From: Opisthorchis felineus | Taxonomy: Eukaryota > Platyhelminthes > Trematoda > Opisthorchiida > Opisthorchiidae | DNA: 64,000 nucleotides | Direction: 5' to 3' | NCBI GenBank assembly: GCA_004794785.1 | Contig: SJOL01007002.1 | Span: 214,600-278,599, forward strand | Shown: positions 39,701-44,765 of the stretch, piece after piece | How positions within the stretch are numbered: position 1 is the stretch's first letter | Layout of the letters: every line of letters begins with the position of its first letter | The notes under the pieces: generated by a model | The model's database searches: none | What the model was told of the DNA's origin: nothing | The model's input: the letters and a program-made list of their open reading frames with translations, nothing else | Translations under genes and position numbers: made by a program

Positions 39701-41280
39701 ACGACGTGGACACAGTTCCTGAGTTTCTATCATCCCTGTGTTCCATTTGGAAATCAAGTTTCACCCAAATGACCAAATACGTATTAATTCACAGACTAAC
39801 AAAATGGAGAGAGTGAGCTTGGTAATTCGTTAGGTTCAAGGTAATTATCGAATGAATGTTGCTCATCATTTGCGTACAACTTGGTGTTCAACTAGGAAAT
39901 ACGATTAATGGAAACTCGGAAACGATAGTTGCCCGATGTGTCCCAAAATGCAAGTAGCCGGTCCTGAGTTGTGGAAGGGTTTACAACAACATTATGATTA
40001 AAGCGTTTTGCCAGGCATAAGAAGAACCTTACAGAGAACGTTAATCCATTAGGGGATTAACAGTCCATCCAAATAATTCTACCTAACAGAGGATCTCCGA
40101 ATGGCGTTGGCGCGTTAAAACCTGTGCAGTGAGCGCTGCTCAAGCAGTCTGTTAAAACAAGCTAAAACAATGTCAAAAACCCACAGGTATACGGCATGGT
40201 AACCATACGGCGATGAGTGAATTTCATGAGATACGTTCGGGGACTCTTTCCAGGGGCACCTCAGCAAGGTAAGAAGTTCAGCCATGTAATCACCAAACAA
40301 TTGTTGAAATGATTTCTCATTTCTGGCCATTTTTCTTCCTCTCACATATTACTGTGAACGTTCTCACCAGACAGTTTGTTTTGAGGAATGCCAGTGAACC
40401 TGAGAGAATGTGTGTACCAGACTGGTAAGCTTTCACGAATTGCTTAGGACTTCAACCAGATATCCGAGTATTCCAGGTTTTTGAAAACACAAATCGTACA
40501 TTTACGGTTCGGAAAACACCAAAGCCATTGTTTGTCAGCCTTAGCTTTCCGGTTTTGCGACAATCTATCTTTATTTTTAACTGACTCATGTCTGGTATAT
40601 GACACATTGTTTATTGTGACCAGTGTCATCGTTCGTGTTCCAAACTTACTGCCGCGAAAGTGAAAACCCAGTAAAAGAAGGGTTTTGGAACTCCTTAACG
40701 GAGGAGAACAATTTCAAAACACAACAGAAAACAGATCCACCAGGAAGACTTGTGTATTTTGCCCATTCTGTCTTCAACAATGAAACCATGACCCAAAGTT
40801 TGCGATGCGGTTCGTGCTTCACTCAGATATAGGTGTTTTTTAACCGCTCCAAATTAGTGTGGCCATAACTGACCGTTGGAACATGCCACCTAATTTTGAT
40901 CAAAAGCCCCGGGTCATGCTAAATTACGTAGACTAATGTGATAGTGTGTAATGTTCAGACTAGTACGAAGATCTTTGTTCTAGCCAGCCCCATAAGTCAT
41001 TCGAAAACCTGTGCGTTACAGTACAGAGTTACCAAGACGCGAGGTCATAAAATAGCAACTTGACTCATCCTACTGAAATGGAATTGAAGGTTTACGTGGC
41101 ATCTTTACTCCCCGATCGTAGACCTCACAAAAACTGACACAATATAATTAAACGAAACAAATAGTACAAACTTACCGCTGATATAAATGGTGTGATGTAT
41201 AAAAGTATTGCTAATAAGAGGGGTGATAATCTGTGGAGAGAAAGGCATCGGAAGAAACTGTGTGAGGTTATTTGCATCAT
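637..41280 (-). CDS. COL4A: Type IV collagen alpha chain, alpha1-like (27 exons, 3' end off window)
   Basis: This gene encodes a secreted basement-membrane collagen that trimerises, joins other trimers through its 7S and NC1 ends, and forms the network under epithelia and muscle. The joined exons give about 1,339 residues: signal peptide 1-35, 7S cysteine cluster 45-56, then Gly-X-Y repeats to the window edge with about twenty short interruptions, which are typical of type IV and not of fibrillar collagens. Nine further cysteines lie in the helix (140, 258, 374, 424, 543, 546, 721, 930, 1278). All introns are GT-AG and all phases join. Type IV chains are usually 1,650-1,800 residues, so roughly 100 or more helix residues plus an NC1 of about 230 should lie to the left of position 637. 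The alpha1-like label rests on the CxxC interruption and the one after it. Type IV is near certain; the subtype is inferred. Confidence 0.95.
742..1902 (-). other. Intron 26
   Basis: 1,161 nt, no exon seen. It holds one weak tRNA-like segment at about 1,315-1,425, listed separately. Confidence 0.75.
1315..1425 (-). repeat. Weak tRNA-derived SINE head
   Basis: On the minus strand the segment ends in AAGTTCGAATCAC, close to an RNA polymerase III B box (GGTTCGANNCC), with an A-box-like GTGCTAGAAACCGAG about 35 bases before it. It is decayed, and family membership is not shown. Confidence 0.3.
1903..2205 (-). CDS. COL4A: Collagen IV exon 26
   Basis: Residues 1204-1304, 303 nt, phase 1/1. Acceptor ctatttatag|GT, donor AAAG|gtgggt. 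Long perfect repeat broken once by TTPYCPVG (Cys1278). Confidence 0.96.
2206..2724 (-). other. Intron 25
   Basis: 519 nt, largely filled by a palindromic repeat element (2,337-2,640). No further exon seen. Confidence 0.8.
2337..2640. mobile_element. Palindromic (foldback/MITE-like) element, 90-nt arms
   Basis: The arms 2,450-2,539 and 2,551-2,640 are reverse complements at 82 of 90 positions, around an 11-nt loop. The core of each arm reads GAGAGATTCAG and CTCGCAAAACCAAAT. The 5' flank (2,337-2,430, with CAGTCCCCGAGTTTTCGTCAA) recurs next to a single arm at 60,360-60,545, so flank and arm belong to one dispersed family. There is no coding capacity. It was either a foldback transposon or two inverted copies of a simpler repeat. 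Confidence 0.8.
2725..2965 (-). CDS. COL4A: Collagen IV exon 25
   Basis: Residues 1124-1203 plus one base of Gly1204, 241 nt, phase 0 to 1. Acceptor atccatttag|GGT, donor CCAG|gtgaga. Contains an RGD (1159-1161) and the interruption QSPLLHPG. Confidence 0.95.
2966..4096 (-). other. Intron 24
   Basis: 1,131 nt; no exon or recognisable repeat seen. Confidence 0.7.
4097..4404 (-). CDS. COL4A: Collagen IV exon 24
   Basis: Residues 1021-1123, 308 nt, phase 1 to 0. Acceptor cccacattcag|GT, donor AAAG|gtatgt. Interruptions at RSVISRPG and ASSTGRPG; otherwise regular. Confidence 0.96.
4405..6100 (-). other. Intron 23
   Basis: 1,696 nt; no exon or recognisable repeat. A minus-strand open frame (5,602-6,108) runs through exon 23's donor in a different frame from the collagen and looks fortuitous. 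Confidence 0.7.
6101..6415 (-). CDS. COL4A: Collagen IV exon 23
   Basis: Residues 916-1020, 315 nt, the largest exon, phase 1/1. Acceptor accactatag|GG, donor CCAG|gtatgt. Interruptions: ECYRPG (Cys930) and QAFAPG. Frame is open throughout and continues far into the downstream intron, so the donor rather than a stop sets the end. Confidence 0.96.
6416..7298 (-). other. Intron 22
   Basis: 883 nt; no exon or recognisable repeat seen. Confidence 0.7.
7299..7433 (-). CDS. COL4A: Collagen IV exon 22
   Basis: Residues 871-915, 135 nt, phase 1/1. Acceptor tgcatttag|GA, donor CCAG|gtatgt. Regular triplets around the interruption QPSFAILPG. Confidence 0.94.
7434..8192 (-). other. Intron 21
   Basis: 759 nt; holds a (TA)n run at 7,472-7,493 and nothing else I recognise. 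Confidence 0.75.
7472..7493. repeat. (TA)n microsatellite
   Basis: About eleven uninterrupted TA dinucleotides just upstream, in gene sense, of the exon 22 acceptor. Confidence 0.95.
8193..8333 (-). CDS. COL4A: Collagen IV exon 21
   Basis: Residues 824-870, 141 nt, phase 1/1. Acceptor cccaattccag|GG, donor GCAG|gtcagt. One interruption, GLVAQLLRG. Only 112 nt of intron separate it from exon 20. Confidence 0.94.
8446..8643 (-). CDS. COL4A: Collagen IV exon 20
   Basis: Residues 758-823, 198 nt, 22 perfect triplets with no interruption, rich in GPPG, GYPG and GMPG. Phase 1/1, acceptor gtcactcag|GT, donor AAAG|gtacgc. Confidence 0.96.
8644..9729 (-). other. Intron 19
   Basis: 1,086 nt between exons 19 and 20. 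It contains a 173-codon minus-strand open frame (8,948-9,469) with no collagen repeat and no recognised similarity; probably chance. Confidence 0.65.
9730..9810 (-). CDS. COL4A: Collagen IV exon 19
   Basis: Residues 731-757, 81 nt, nine perfect triplets, phase 1/1, with an RGD at 739-741. Acceptor cctacttcag|GT, donor AAAG|gtaagc. The 96-nt intron before it is open in the same frame, so intron retention would add 32 non-collagenous residues without a stop. Confidence 0.93.
9907..10111 (-). CDS. COL4A: Collagen IV exon 18
   Basis: Residues 663-730 plus the first base of Gly731, 205 nt, phase 0 to 1. Acceptor ccaaccttcag|GGT, donor AAGG|gtaagt. Contains an RGD (683-685), a GRAVDG break, and a C-terminal non-collagenous run [11 protein letters not shown] with Cys721. 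Confidence 0.94.
10112..11306 (-). other. Intron 17
   Basis: 1,195 nt, holding a 3 x 40 bp minisatellite (10,770-10,889); no exon seen. Confidence 0.75.
10770..10889. repeat. Minisatellite, three 40-bp units
   Basis: Three tandem units start at 10,770, 10,810 and 10,850, each built on CATCGTCGG.CGTGCTTCT followed by a GAACACTCGT-like end. Units differ at several positions, so the array is old. A partial fourth start (CGGTCGTTGA) follows. Confidence 0.85.
11307..11504 (-). CDS. COL4A: Collagen IV exon 17, long hydrophobic interruption
   Basis: Residues 597-662, 198 nt, phase 0/0. Acceptor actttgcag|GGT, donor AGG|gtaagt. The interruption [11 protein letters not shown] (616-626) lies 73 residues after Cys543. 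Human alpha1(IV) has EFYFDLRL about 66 residues after its CxxC (counted from memory), so the two breaks appear homologous in position. Confidence 0.95.
11505..13965 (-). other. Intron 16
   Basis: 2,461 nt. I see no exon, long open frame with collagen character, or clear repeat. Confidence 0.65.
13966..14144 (-). CDS. COL4A: Collagen IV exon 16, conserved CxxC interruption
   Basis: Residues 537-596, 179 nt, phase 1 to 0, donor AAG|gtcagt. It opens [16 protein letters not shown]: cysteines 543 and 546 form CxxC next to Asn540, a possible N-glycosylation sequon (NLT). Human alpha1(IV) carries ESCLICDIDG in its own helix (from memory), so this is the best subtype landmark here. The acceptor (cttttttgggatag|GA) has an imperfect polypyrimidine tract, so the first few residues are less certain than the rest. 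Confidence 0.9.
14145..14955 (-). other. Intron 15
   Basis: 811 nt; no exon or recognisable repeat seen. Confidence 0.7.
14956..15249 (-). CDS. COL4A: Collagen IV exon 15
   Basis: Residues 439-536, 294 nt, phase 1 to 1. Acceptor tccactgacag|GT, donor AAAG|gtgggc. Regular triplets with short breaks at DTPDQVLPG and GTGIRG. One of the larger exons, open throughout, with many GxPG units. Confidence 0.95.
15250..16973 (-). other. Intron 14
   Basis: 1,724 nt; no exon or recognisable repeat seen. Confidence 0.65.
16974..17181 (-). CDS. COL4A: Collagen IV exon 14, two cysteine interruptions
   Basis: Residues 370-438 plus the first base of Gly439, 208 nt. It opens with GKRFCAG (Cys374) and later has RQCTEG (Cys424). 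The exon starts with an intact Gly codon and ends ATAG|gtatgc, splitting the next Gly codon. This is the point where the gene changes from phase-0 to mainly phase-1 borders. In human alpha1(IV) an ECQPG interruption precedes the CxxC one, and RQCTEGQPG may be its counterpart. Confidence 0.93.
18690..19125 (-). mobile_element. tRNA-headed composite SINE-like element
   Basis: On the minus strand a tRNA-like head (A-box-like region near 19,090-19,120, B-box CGTTCGATTCTAGG at 19,045-19,058) leads into a body containing GGTTCCCACAGGGAGACGGC, CTACCCTCCAC and GGTTCCCAATGCCCCAT. The body recurs in opposite orientation at 19,445-19,680. Confidence 0.6.
19445..19680 (+). repeat. Headless copy of the composite SINE-like element
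   Basis: Shares with the minus-strand copy at 18,690-18,985, in the same order: GGTTCCCACA...GGCCACAGT, CTACCCTCCACA, CGGTTCCCA(A/C)T(G/A)CCCCAT, and a TCCTGTTG/TCCTATTG segment. It lacks the tRNA-like head. A weaker relative may lie at 24,640-24,880. Confidence 0.55.
20458..20577 (-). CDS. COL4A: Collagen IV exon 13
   Basis: Residues 330-369, 120 nt, phase 0/0. Regular Gly-X-Y from GARGFDG to GPKGKPG, ending on a lone Gly so that the join to exon 14 reads PG-GKRF, a one-residue interruption. Acceptor ctcaatttag|GGA, donor GGG|gtaagt. Confidence 0.9.
20578..21100 (-). other. Intron 12
   Basis: 523 nt; no exon or recognisable repeat seen. Confidence 0.7.
21101..21145 (-). CDS. COL4A: Collagen IV exon 12 (45 nt)
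   Basis: Residues 315-329, five perfect triplets [15 protein letters not shown], phase 0/0. Acceptor ttttttccag|GGC, donor CCG|gtaagt. Confidence 0.9.
21239..21301 (-). CDS. COL4A: Collagen IV exon 11
   Basis: Residues 294-314, 63 nt, seven perfect triplets ([13 protein letters not shown] to HGDR), phase 0/0. Acceptor actaaacag|GGC, donor AGG|gtaagt. Separated from exon 12 by a 93-nt intron, the shortest in the gene. Confidence 0.91.
21302..23333 (-). other. Intron 10
   Basis: 2,032 nt between exons 10 and 11; holds one SINE copy (21,925-22,120) and no exon. Confidence 0.7.
21925..22120 (+). mobile_element. tRNA-derived SINE, family A, copy 1
   Basis: The tRNA-like head has a B box GGGTTCGAGCC at 21,993-22,003, followed by a body with GGAGTTTCATGAGATAC, CAGTGCTTCTCGGCTTT and CATAGACTGGCTTCATTTGC. 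The body matches three further copies in this window (35,870-36,070, 42,300-42,508, 44,553-44,765). Confidence 0.75.
23334..23387 (-). CDS. COL4A: Collagen IV exon 10 (54 nt)
   Basis: Residues 276-293, six perfect triplets from GPPGERG to GEPGLP, phase 0/0. Acceptor tttgtctgcag|GGA, donor CCG|gtaaga. The 54-nt size is the classic collagen exon unit. Confidence 0.9.
23388..25471 (-). other. Intron 9
   Basis: 2,084 nt. It may contain a decayed relative of the composite repeat at 24,640-24,880, which shares an A.CTCAAGGTTTTATTGAGTGT-like segment. A short Gly-rich stretch at 24,905-24,972 was considered and rejected as an exon. Confidence 0.6.
25472..25645 (-). CDS. COL4A: Collagen IV exon 9, cysteine-bearing interruption
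   Basis: Residues 218-275, 174 nt, phase 0/0, donor ATG|gtgagt. It has two interruptions: RPASAITIE after residue 230, and [11 protein letters not shown] with Cys258. The acceptor is taken as cttcttgaag|GGC; an equally spaced GGC nine bases downstream (ttcaag|GGC) would remove only one triplet (GFK). Confidence 0.88.
25646..26894 (-). other. Intron 8
   Basis: 1,249 nt; no exon or clear repeat seen. Confidence 0.7.
26895..26954 (-). CDS. COL4A: Collagen IV exon 8
   Basis: Residues 198-217, phase 0/0, acceptor attatttcag|GGC. I end it at AAG|gtattc (60 nt, ending GPSVK). The alternative donor TCT|gttaag at 26,901 gives a 54-nt exon with no interruption. Both keep frame; AAG|gta fits the donor consensus better. 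Contains an RGD at 206-208. Confidence 0.82.
26955..27984 (-). other. Intron 7
   Basis: 1,030 nt; no exon or clear repeat seen. Confidence 0.7.
27985..28020 (-). CDS. COL4A: Collagen IV exon 7 (36-nt microexon)
   Basis: Residues 186-197, four triplets ([12 protein letters not shown]), phase 0/0. Acceptor cattttacag|GGT, donor AAA|gtacgt. The smallest exon in the set, identified from the repeat and good splice sites. Confidence 0.85.
28021..31222 (-). other. Intron 6
   Basis: 3,202 nt; holds a well-preserved tRNA-derived SINE close to the exon 6 donor (30,775-30,950). No exon seen. Confidence 0.7.
30775..30950 (-). mobile_element. tRNA-derived SINE, family B
   Basis: On the minus strand it begins GGGGGCGAGATGGCTCAG. 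The A box TGGCTCAGTGGTTAAG is at 30,924-30,939 and the B box GGTTCGAACCC at 30,885-30,895, followed by a body with CCCAGCCCTCGTGCTTCC and GGTGGCATGAAAGTTAGG. Both promoter boxes are intact, so this is the best-preserved SINE head in the window. It is in the same sense as the collagen gene. Confidence 0.85.
31223..31345 (-). CDS. COL4A: Collagen IV exon 6
   Basis: Residues 145-185, 123 nt, phase 0/0. Eleven regular triplets to GQPG, then the hydrophobic interruption [10 protein letters not shown]. Acceptor tttcag|GGT, donor AAA|gtatgt. A long interruption this close to the 7S end is normal for type IV chains and is thought to give flexibility. Confidence 0.92.
31346..33388 (-). other. Intron 5
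   Basis: 2,043 nt; no exon seen. A stretch near 31,490-31,520 resembles the start of the composite repeat body, too weakly to call. Confidence 0.65.
33389..33451 (-). CDS. COL4A: Collagen IV exon 5
   Basis: Residues 124-144, 63 nt, seven perfect triplets, phase 0/0. Encodes [16 protein letters not shown] then CYGDP. Cys140 sits in the X position of a regular triplet, so the repeat is not interrupted. Acceptor tttttcag|GGC, donor CCG|gtacgt. Confidence 0.9.
33452..34358 (-). other. Intron 4
   Basis: 907 nt; no exon or clear repeat seen. Confidence 0.7.
34359..34403 (-). CDS. COL4A: Collagen IV exon 4
   Basis: Residues 109-123, a 45-nt exon of five perfect triplets ([15 protein letters not shown]). 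The acceptor is ccattttag|GGT and the donor TCG|gtatgt, phase 0/0. Too short to find by length; it is supported by the collagen repeat plus both splice sites. Confidence 0.9.
35690..35790. repeat. Single arm of the palindromic repeat family
   Basis: AGATTCAGTTGGATTCC, GTGAGTCTC and CAAAACCAAATT occur in the same order and spacing as in the right arm at 2,551-2,640. Confidence 0.65.
35870..36070 (+). mobile_element. tRNA-derived SINE, family A, copy 2
   Basis: The head reads GTTGATCAGCCGCTCGTCGC with a decayed B box (AGAGTTCGGA), then GGAGTTTCGTGAGGTGC, ACAGTGCTTCCTGGCTTTC and CATAGACTAGCTTCGCTTAC as in the other copies. Confidence 0.75.
37384..37518 (-). CDS. COL4A: Collagen IV exon 3: 7S/early triple helix
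   Basis: Residues 64-108, 135 nt (15 perfect Gly-X-Y triplets), phase 0/0, donor CGG|gtaagt. It contains GIVGFQG, resembling the GVIGFPG found at the same place in human alpha1(IV), and ends in GFKGER, a relative of the GxxGER integrin-binding pattern of other collagens. Whether it binds integrin is unknown. Confidence 0.93.
37519..38113 (-). other. Intron 2
   Basis: 595 nt; contains a short CCTT run near 37,953-37,969 and no exon. Confidence 0.75.
38114..38197 (-). CDS. COL4A: Collagen IV exon 2: 7S domain cysteine cluster
   Basis: Residues 36-63. The acceptor is cgttttag|CAA and the donor ATGGTG|gtaag, phase 0 on both sides. It encodes QYDYYERLR followed by [12 protein letters not shown] and then IGPKGMV. 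Four cysteines (45, 49, 54, 56) ending in CxC just before the first Gly-X-Y is the layout of the 7S domain, where four type IV molecules join by disulfides and lysine crosslinks. Human alpha1(IV) has a similar four-cysteine run ending in CDC; its spacing, from memory, differs slightly. Confidence 0.92.
38198..41175 (-). other. Intron 1
   Basis: 2,978 nt between the signal-peptide and 7S exons. No collagen exon seen. A 21-base segment near 39,881-39,901 (TGGTGTTCAACTAGGAAAT) recurs near 20,310-20,330, indicating a further dispersed repeat. Confidence 0.65.
41176..41280 (-). CDS. COL4A: Collagen IV exon 1: signal peptide
   Basis: Residues 1-35. A double ATG at 41,280/41,277 opens a short polar leader, then the hydrophobic core [18 protein letters not shown] and a donor GCG|gtaagt. 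Cleavage after ISA would fall exactly at the exon border, leaving QYDYY as the mature N-terminus. An in-frame ATG at 41,301 would add seven residues (MYLLVTF). I chose 41,280 because it gives a conventional signal peptide and leaves room for a short leader downstream of a TATA-like run at 41,328-41,336. The exon ends in phase 0 and joins the 7S exon in frame. Confidence 0.82.
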
Positions 41281-41327
41281 GAAGGTAACAAGTAAATACA
41301 TGCGGTTGTCAGAAAAACATGAATGAA

Positions 41328-41336
41328 CATATATAG
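41328..41336 (-). promoter_or_regulatory. TATA-like element upstream of the collagen start codon
   Basis: On the minus strand this reads CTATATATG, 48-56 bases before the ATG at 41,280. That spacing would allow transcription to start near 41,300-41,305. It is a weak call, because short AT runs are common in this window and no other core promoter motif is evident. Confidence 0.2.
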
Positions 41337-42299
41337 ATTTCCGTCTAGAATATGCAGATACAAACAGAGTCCGCTACATGTACGAGTCATTGAACAAGGA
41401 TATCGCCTTCGATCCTCCACTTGAATTACCAGGAAAGCCGAAAACCCAAACTTTGTTCTGTTGTCTTCTAGGTGAACTATTAGCTCGACACTTCTTGCAC
41501 ACGCATACTTCAATCCGACTATAAACAATAAGCATAAACTTGAAGGTGTGAAACAGTATGAATTTGCTTTTCAAAATGGTCTACCCTAATCAAAGAATTA
41601 CCGTCTATAGCGGCTGTCTTTCTACAATGGGTAATTTGATTAGTCCCGTGGTGTTTTCATCATGGAGAAAACAGAGCGAATTTCAATGTTCTGATCGGAA
41701 TAGCCCAAATCGCTTCGTTCCATACAGCATCAATATGACTGGCCATTCAAAAATTATAGGATGCATGTACAGAATTCCCATATTGCAATATGTCCTTCAG
41801 TTCCTTTAAAGACCGATTTCATCTGCAGACGTCCGTGGTATTTGTGGATAAGATCTGTTGCAGATCTGTTCCCTAGTCATAAGGAGTAACTTTCAGTTCA
41901 CCAGCTTTTTTCCGCTTCAGCTGACGAACTCTCTCTTTCAAAATACACCTCTCAATAAAGGCCACGTAGCCGTACGGTAGACGTTCTCTTTACCTTGCCT
42001 AAAAGACCAACTTCATCAGTTAAGATGCGACTATTGAGTGCTGTTGAATGGGTGTCTGTCAGTTTTCTGGTTTTTCCGACTCAACATAGCTTACAATTTT
42101 TCCCCTCATATCGAATGTATTTCAACTGCACACCTGTGTGCCTTAATGAGATGATGGGTCACGAACTTCCTTATGTGGACTGGTCAAGACCGTGAGACAG
42201 TTCGTTTTCCAAAACATTTAATGCACATATATTACTCATTATTTTCGCGCTTTTGTTGGGAGCTATTAGTAACTCCGTAGGTGCGGTCGCAGCTGCAAT

Positions 42300-42508
42300 G
42301 TATTTTCAAGCGAGATTTCGTCCTGTAAGTGAAGCCAGTGTATGCTGGAAACCCGAGAAGCAGCGTGCAGAGGTTTGGTCCTTATTAGGATTCACTAGCA
42401 GTGTGCATCCCACGAGACTCAGTGAGTTTCGAACCAGTGACCTTCCGGCCAGTGATTGTGCACTTAATCGTTCGGTCATGACTGGCTGATCAGCGGTGTT
42501 ATTACATC
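42300..42508 (-). mobile_element. tRNA-derived SINE, family A, copy 3
   Basis: On the minus strand: A-box region CATGACCGAACGATTAAGTG, B box GGTTCGAAACT (42,425-42,435), then CTCGTGGGATGCACACTGCT, GCTTCTCGGGTTTCCAGC and ATACACTGGCTTCACTTAC. The fullest family A copy here. Confidence 0.8.
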
Positions 42509-42954
42509 TCACTTCTACTTATTTCAGATTGTTGGAGGAACAAGGACTTTGGTTCTCGACCAATTAGTACCTGATCTCCAGCCAACTAATGCACTCGAGT
42601 CACAAATATCCCGACATATTGCGAAAAAAAGGAGTTTGATGCGGAGTACGCCGTAGTGATAAAGCGAGGAAAAAGAAGACAGAGGTCCACTGCAGGAGTG
42701 CCGTGTAGTCAGATCGAAATTGCTTGAGTTTTGATCGTGGTTGTGTACTATCGAGCTGAGAAGCGGAAACAAAACGAAGCTATCCAGAATGTTTCAAGCG
42801 TCCGTGGTGCTACCTGACTGGGAATTTCTGAATGGCAGCCTAATCGATCGACACAACCAGGACAATTACTGTCGTCGTTCGAGGCGCCTGGCTAACCAAT
42901 TTCACCGCATAAGCGTGAAAAAGTTCACCTATTCAGATATGATTATTCACGTAG

Positions 42955-43080
42955 AGTAGTGGCAACAACCTCGCCTCGCACATTAGGTGTTCGGAGTTCA
43001 ATCCCCGACACATACATACACATACTGTGTAAGCACCAACACTGCAAACTTCGCGTTTGCCAAAGGCGTTCAGCATTAAA
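42955..43080 (+). repeat. Weak tRNA-like SINE head
   Basis: TAGTGGCAACAACCTCGC followed after about 25 bases by GGAGTTCAATCCCC resembles an A box and a B box on the plus strand. No second copy was seen. Confidence 0.35.
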
Positions 43081-44552
43081 TCCTGAGAATTTATCAGAGG
43101 TCGTTATCCCCTAACATCACCTACTATCATAGTTACATTTTTACAAAAATTCTAGACCAGCTTCCACTCGTTAGTTAAGGTTTCGTTGAAGCCGGGTTCC
43201 TCTAAAAAGGGGTAGGACCAAAGGTATAACATAAAAAGCGTCCATAGTTGTATGTCTCATTAATACATAATTTACCATTCTAGGCCTGCGTTTCTCAACC
43301 TTCCACGGTAAAGTACGCGTGCGTCTAGTGATTTGGAATTACGGTTATCTGACAACTCCAAGGTTGATTGGATTTCAACAGGTTCAGTAGAACAGAGGGT
43401 CTCTTCAGGATCTAAAGGAACGAAGGTCATCGACGGTTAAAGATTACGAACATAATTCAGCTGATTAGATGTTCAGTTGTCTTTTCCAGTCAGATTTTTG
43501 CGGCCATCGTTGAATTTCATAAAATACATGCGTCTGAAATAATTTATTGCCTCGCGAGTGCAACACTTCTAGAAGTGGGGCATTTAAAACAACCTGAATC
43601 AATAGATTTTGACACAGTAACTTCTGAACAAAGTGCTTTATTGTGGCTATTACAACAGTTCGTTGGCTTCATGGGACAGAACTACACAATTTTTGGGCGA
43701 AGCAACTGAAAAGCTACTGTATTTATTTTATTGTGATAACCTCAGAGGTGAAACTATTGTAAACGTAAGATAACACGAAATAAGGTGAGGAAAAAATGCA
43801 CGAAAGTTTATTCATTCTCCACTGGCACAGTGACGGTGCATACTACTGGTGGAGCACGCGAGTAGTGTCGGTGTGCAAATGAGGTTTTTACTCTCGTTTC
43901 TGATTATTTTAACCACCCAGTTCCTGTTGGTAGGCATCGGCACCGCACTTGCGGGCGTTCTTTCTTTCACGAATGCCACCAGAGTACTGTAGTTATGACT
44001 GTCCTACAGAGGAAGACTGTATATGCACGCGGCAATCCATTGACAGGTCGCAAACTCCGGCGTTTAGGCTAGGAACTCCCGGATAGACCGAACGCCCTTC
44101 TTTAGGAAGCTGTATTAAACGGCAAAATACAGACCAATGAAAATCTCCGGAACGTTATCACTTTGTAAAACAGTAAACAGCCAAACACGTACAAAACTGG
44201 ATTTGGTTTCTGCTTCTGATAAGTAAACAGCGAAAAAAACGTTATTTACTAGCCGGAACCAATGTTTGTCTAATCCATTACATTGAAGCGTGAAGTTCCA
44301 ATAAAGAATACTCTGGTATAGCTTGCCAGGTAGTTGCTGGAAAAGACACTTGTGTACTAAGATAATCTGCCGGCCGACACACTTATTGGAACTATTCTAC
44401 CAGCCCCATATTATTTTGCCAGACCAACGGTACTCCTGCAGAATCACGACTTCGAGAAATCTAATTGAATTAGGTATCAGTAGTGATGTGTTGCAGCTCG
44501 GAGTCAATTGCATGACCTACAGTTGCTTCTCTTTAGTGAAGATTTTGTCCTT

Positions 44553-44765
44553 CAAGTGAAGCTAATCTATGCTGAAAAGCCGAGAAGCACTGTATGCTGT
44601 TTCATCATTGTTGGGGATCATTAGCAGTGCGTATTTCGCGGGACTTCAGCCAGTCTTGAATCCACAACCCCGGGCTAGTAATTTGAACACTCAACCGTTA
44701 GGTCAAGAGCACCTGATTACCAGTATGATCAGATTACACTTAGAGAGTATACAGCGCAACTGATC
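44553..44765 (-). mobile_element. tRNA-derived SINE, family A, copy 4
   Basis: Minus strand: CTTGACCTAACGGTTGAGTG, a degraded B box (TGGATTCAAGAC), then TACGCACTGCTAATGATCCC, ACAGTGCTTCTCGGCTTT and CAGCATAGATTAGCTTCACT. Same order as copies 1-3. Confidence 0.75.

Noticed and set aside
39574..39816. 80-codon plus-strand frame in collagen intron 1
   Set aside because: No acceptor before it; part of it (TGAATGTGCTGCAT) resembles the loop region of the palindromic repeat, so it is probably repeat-derived.
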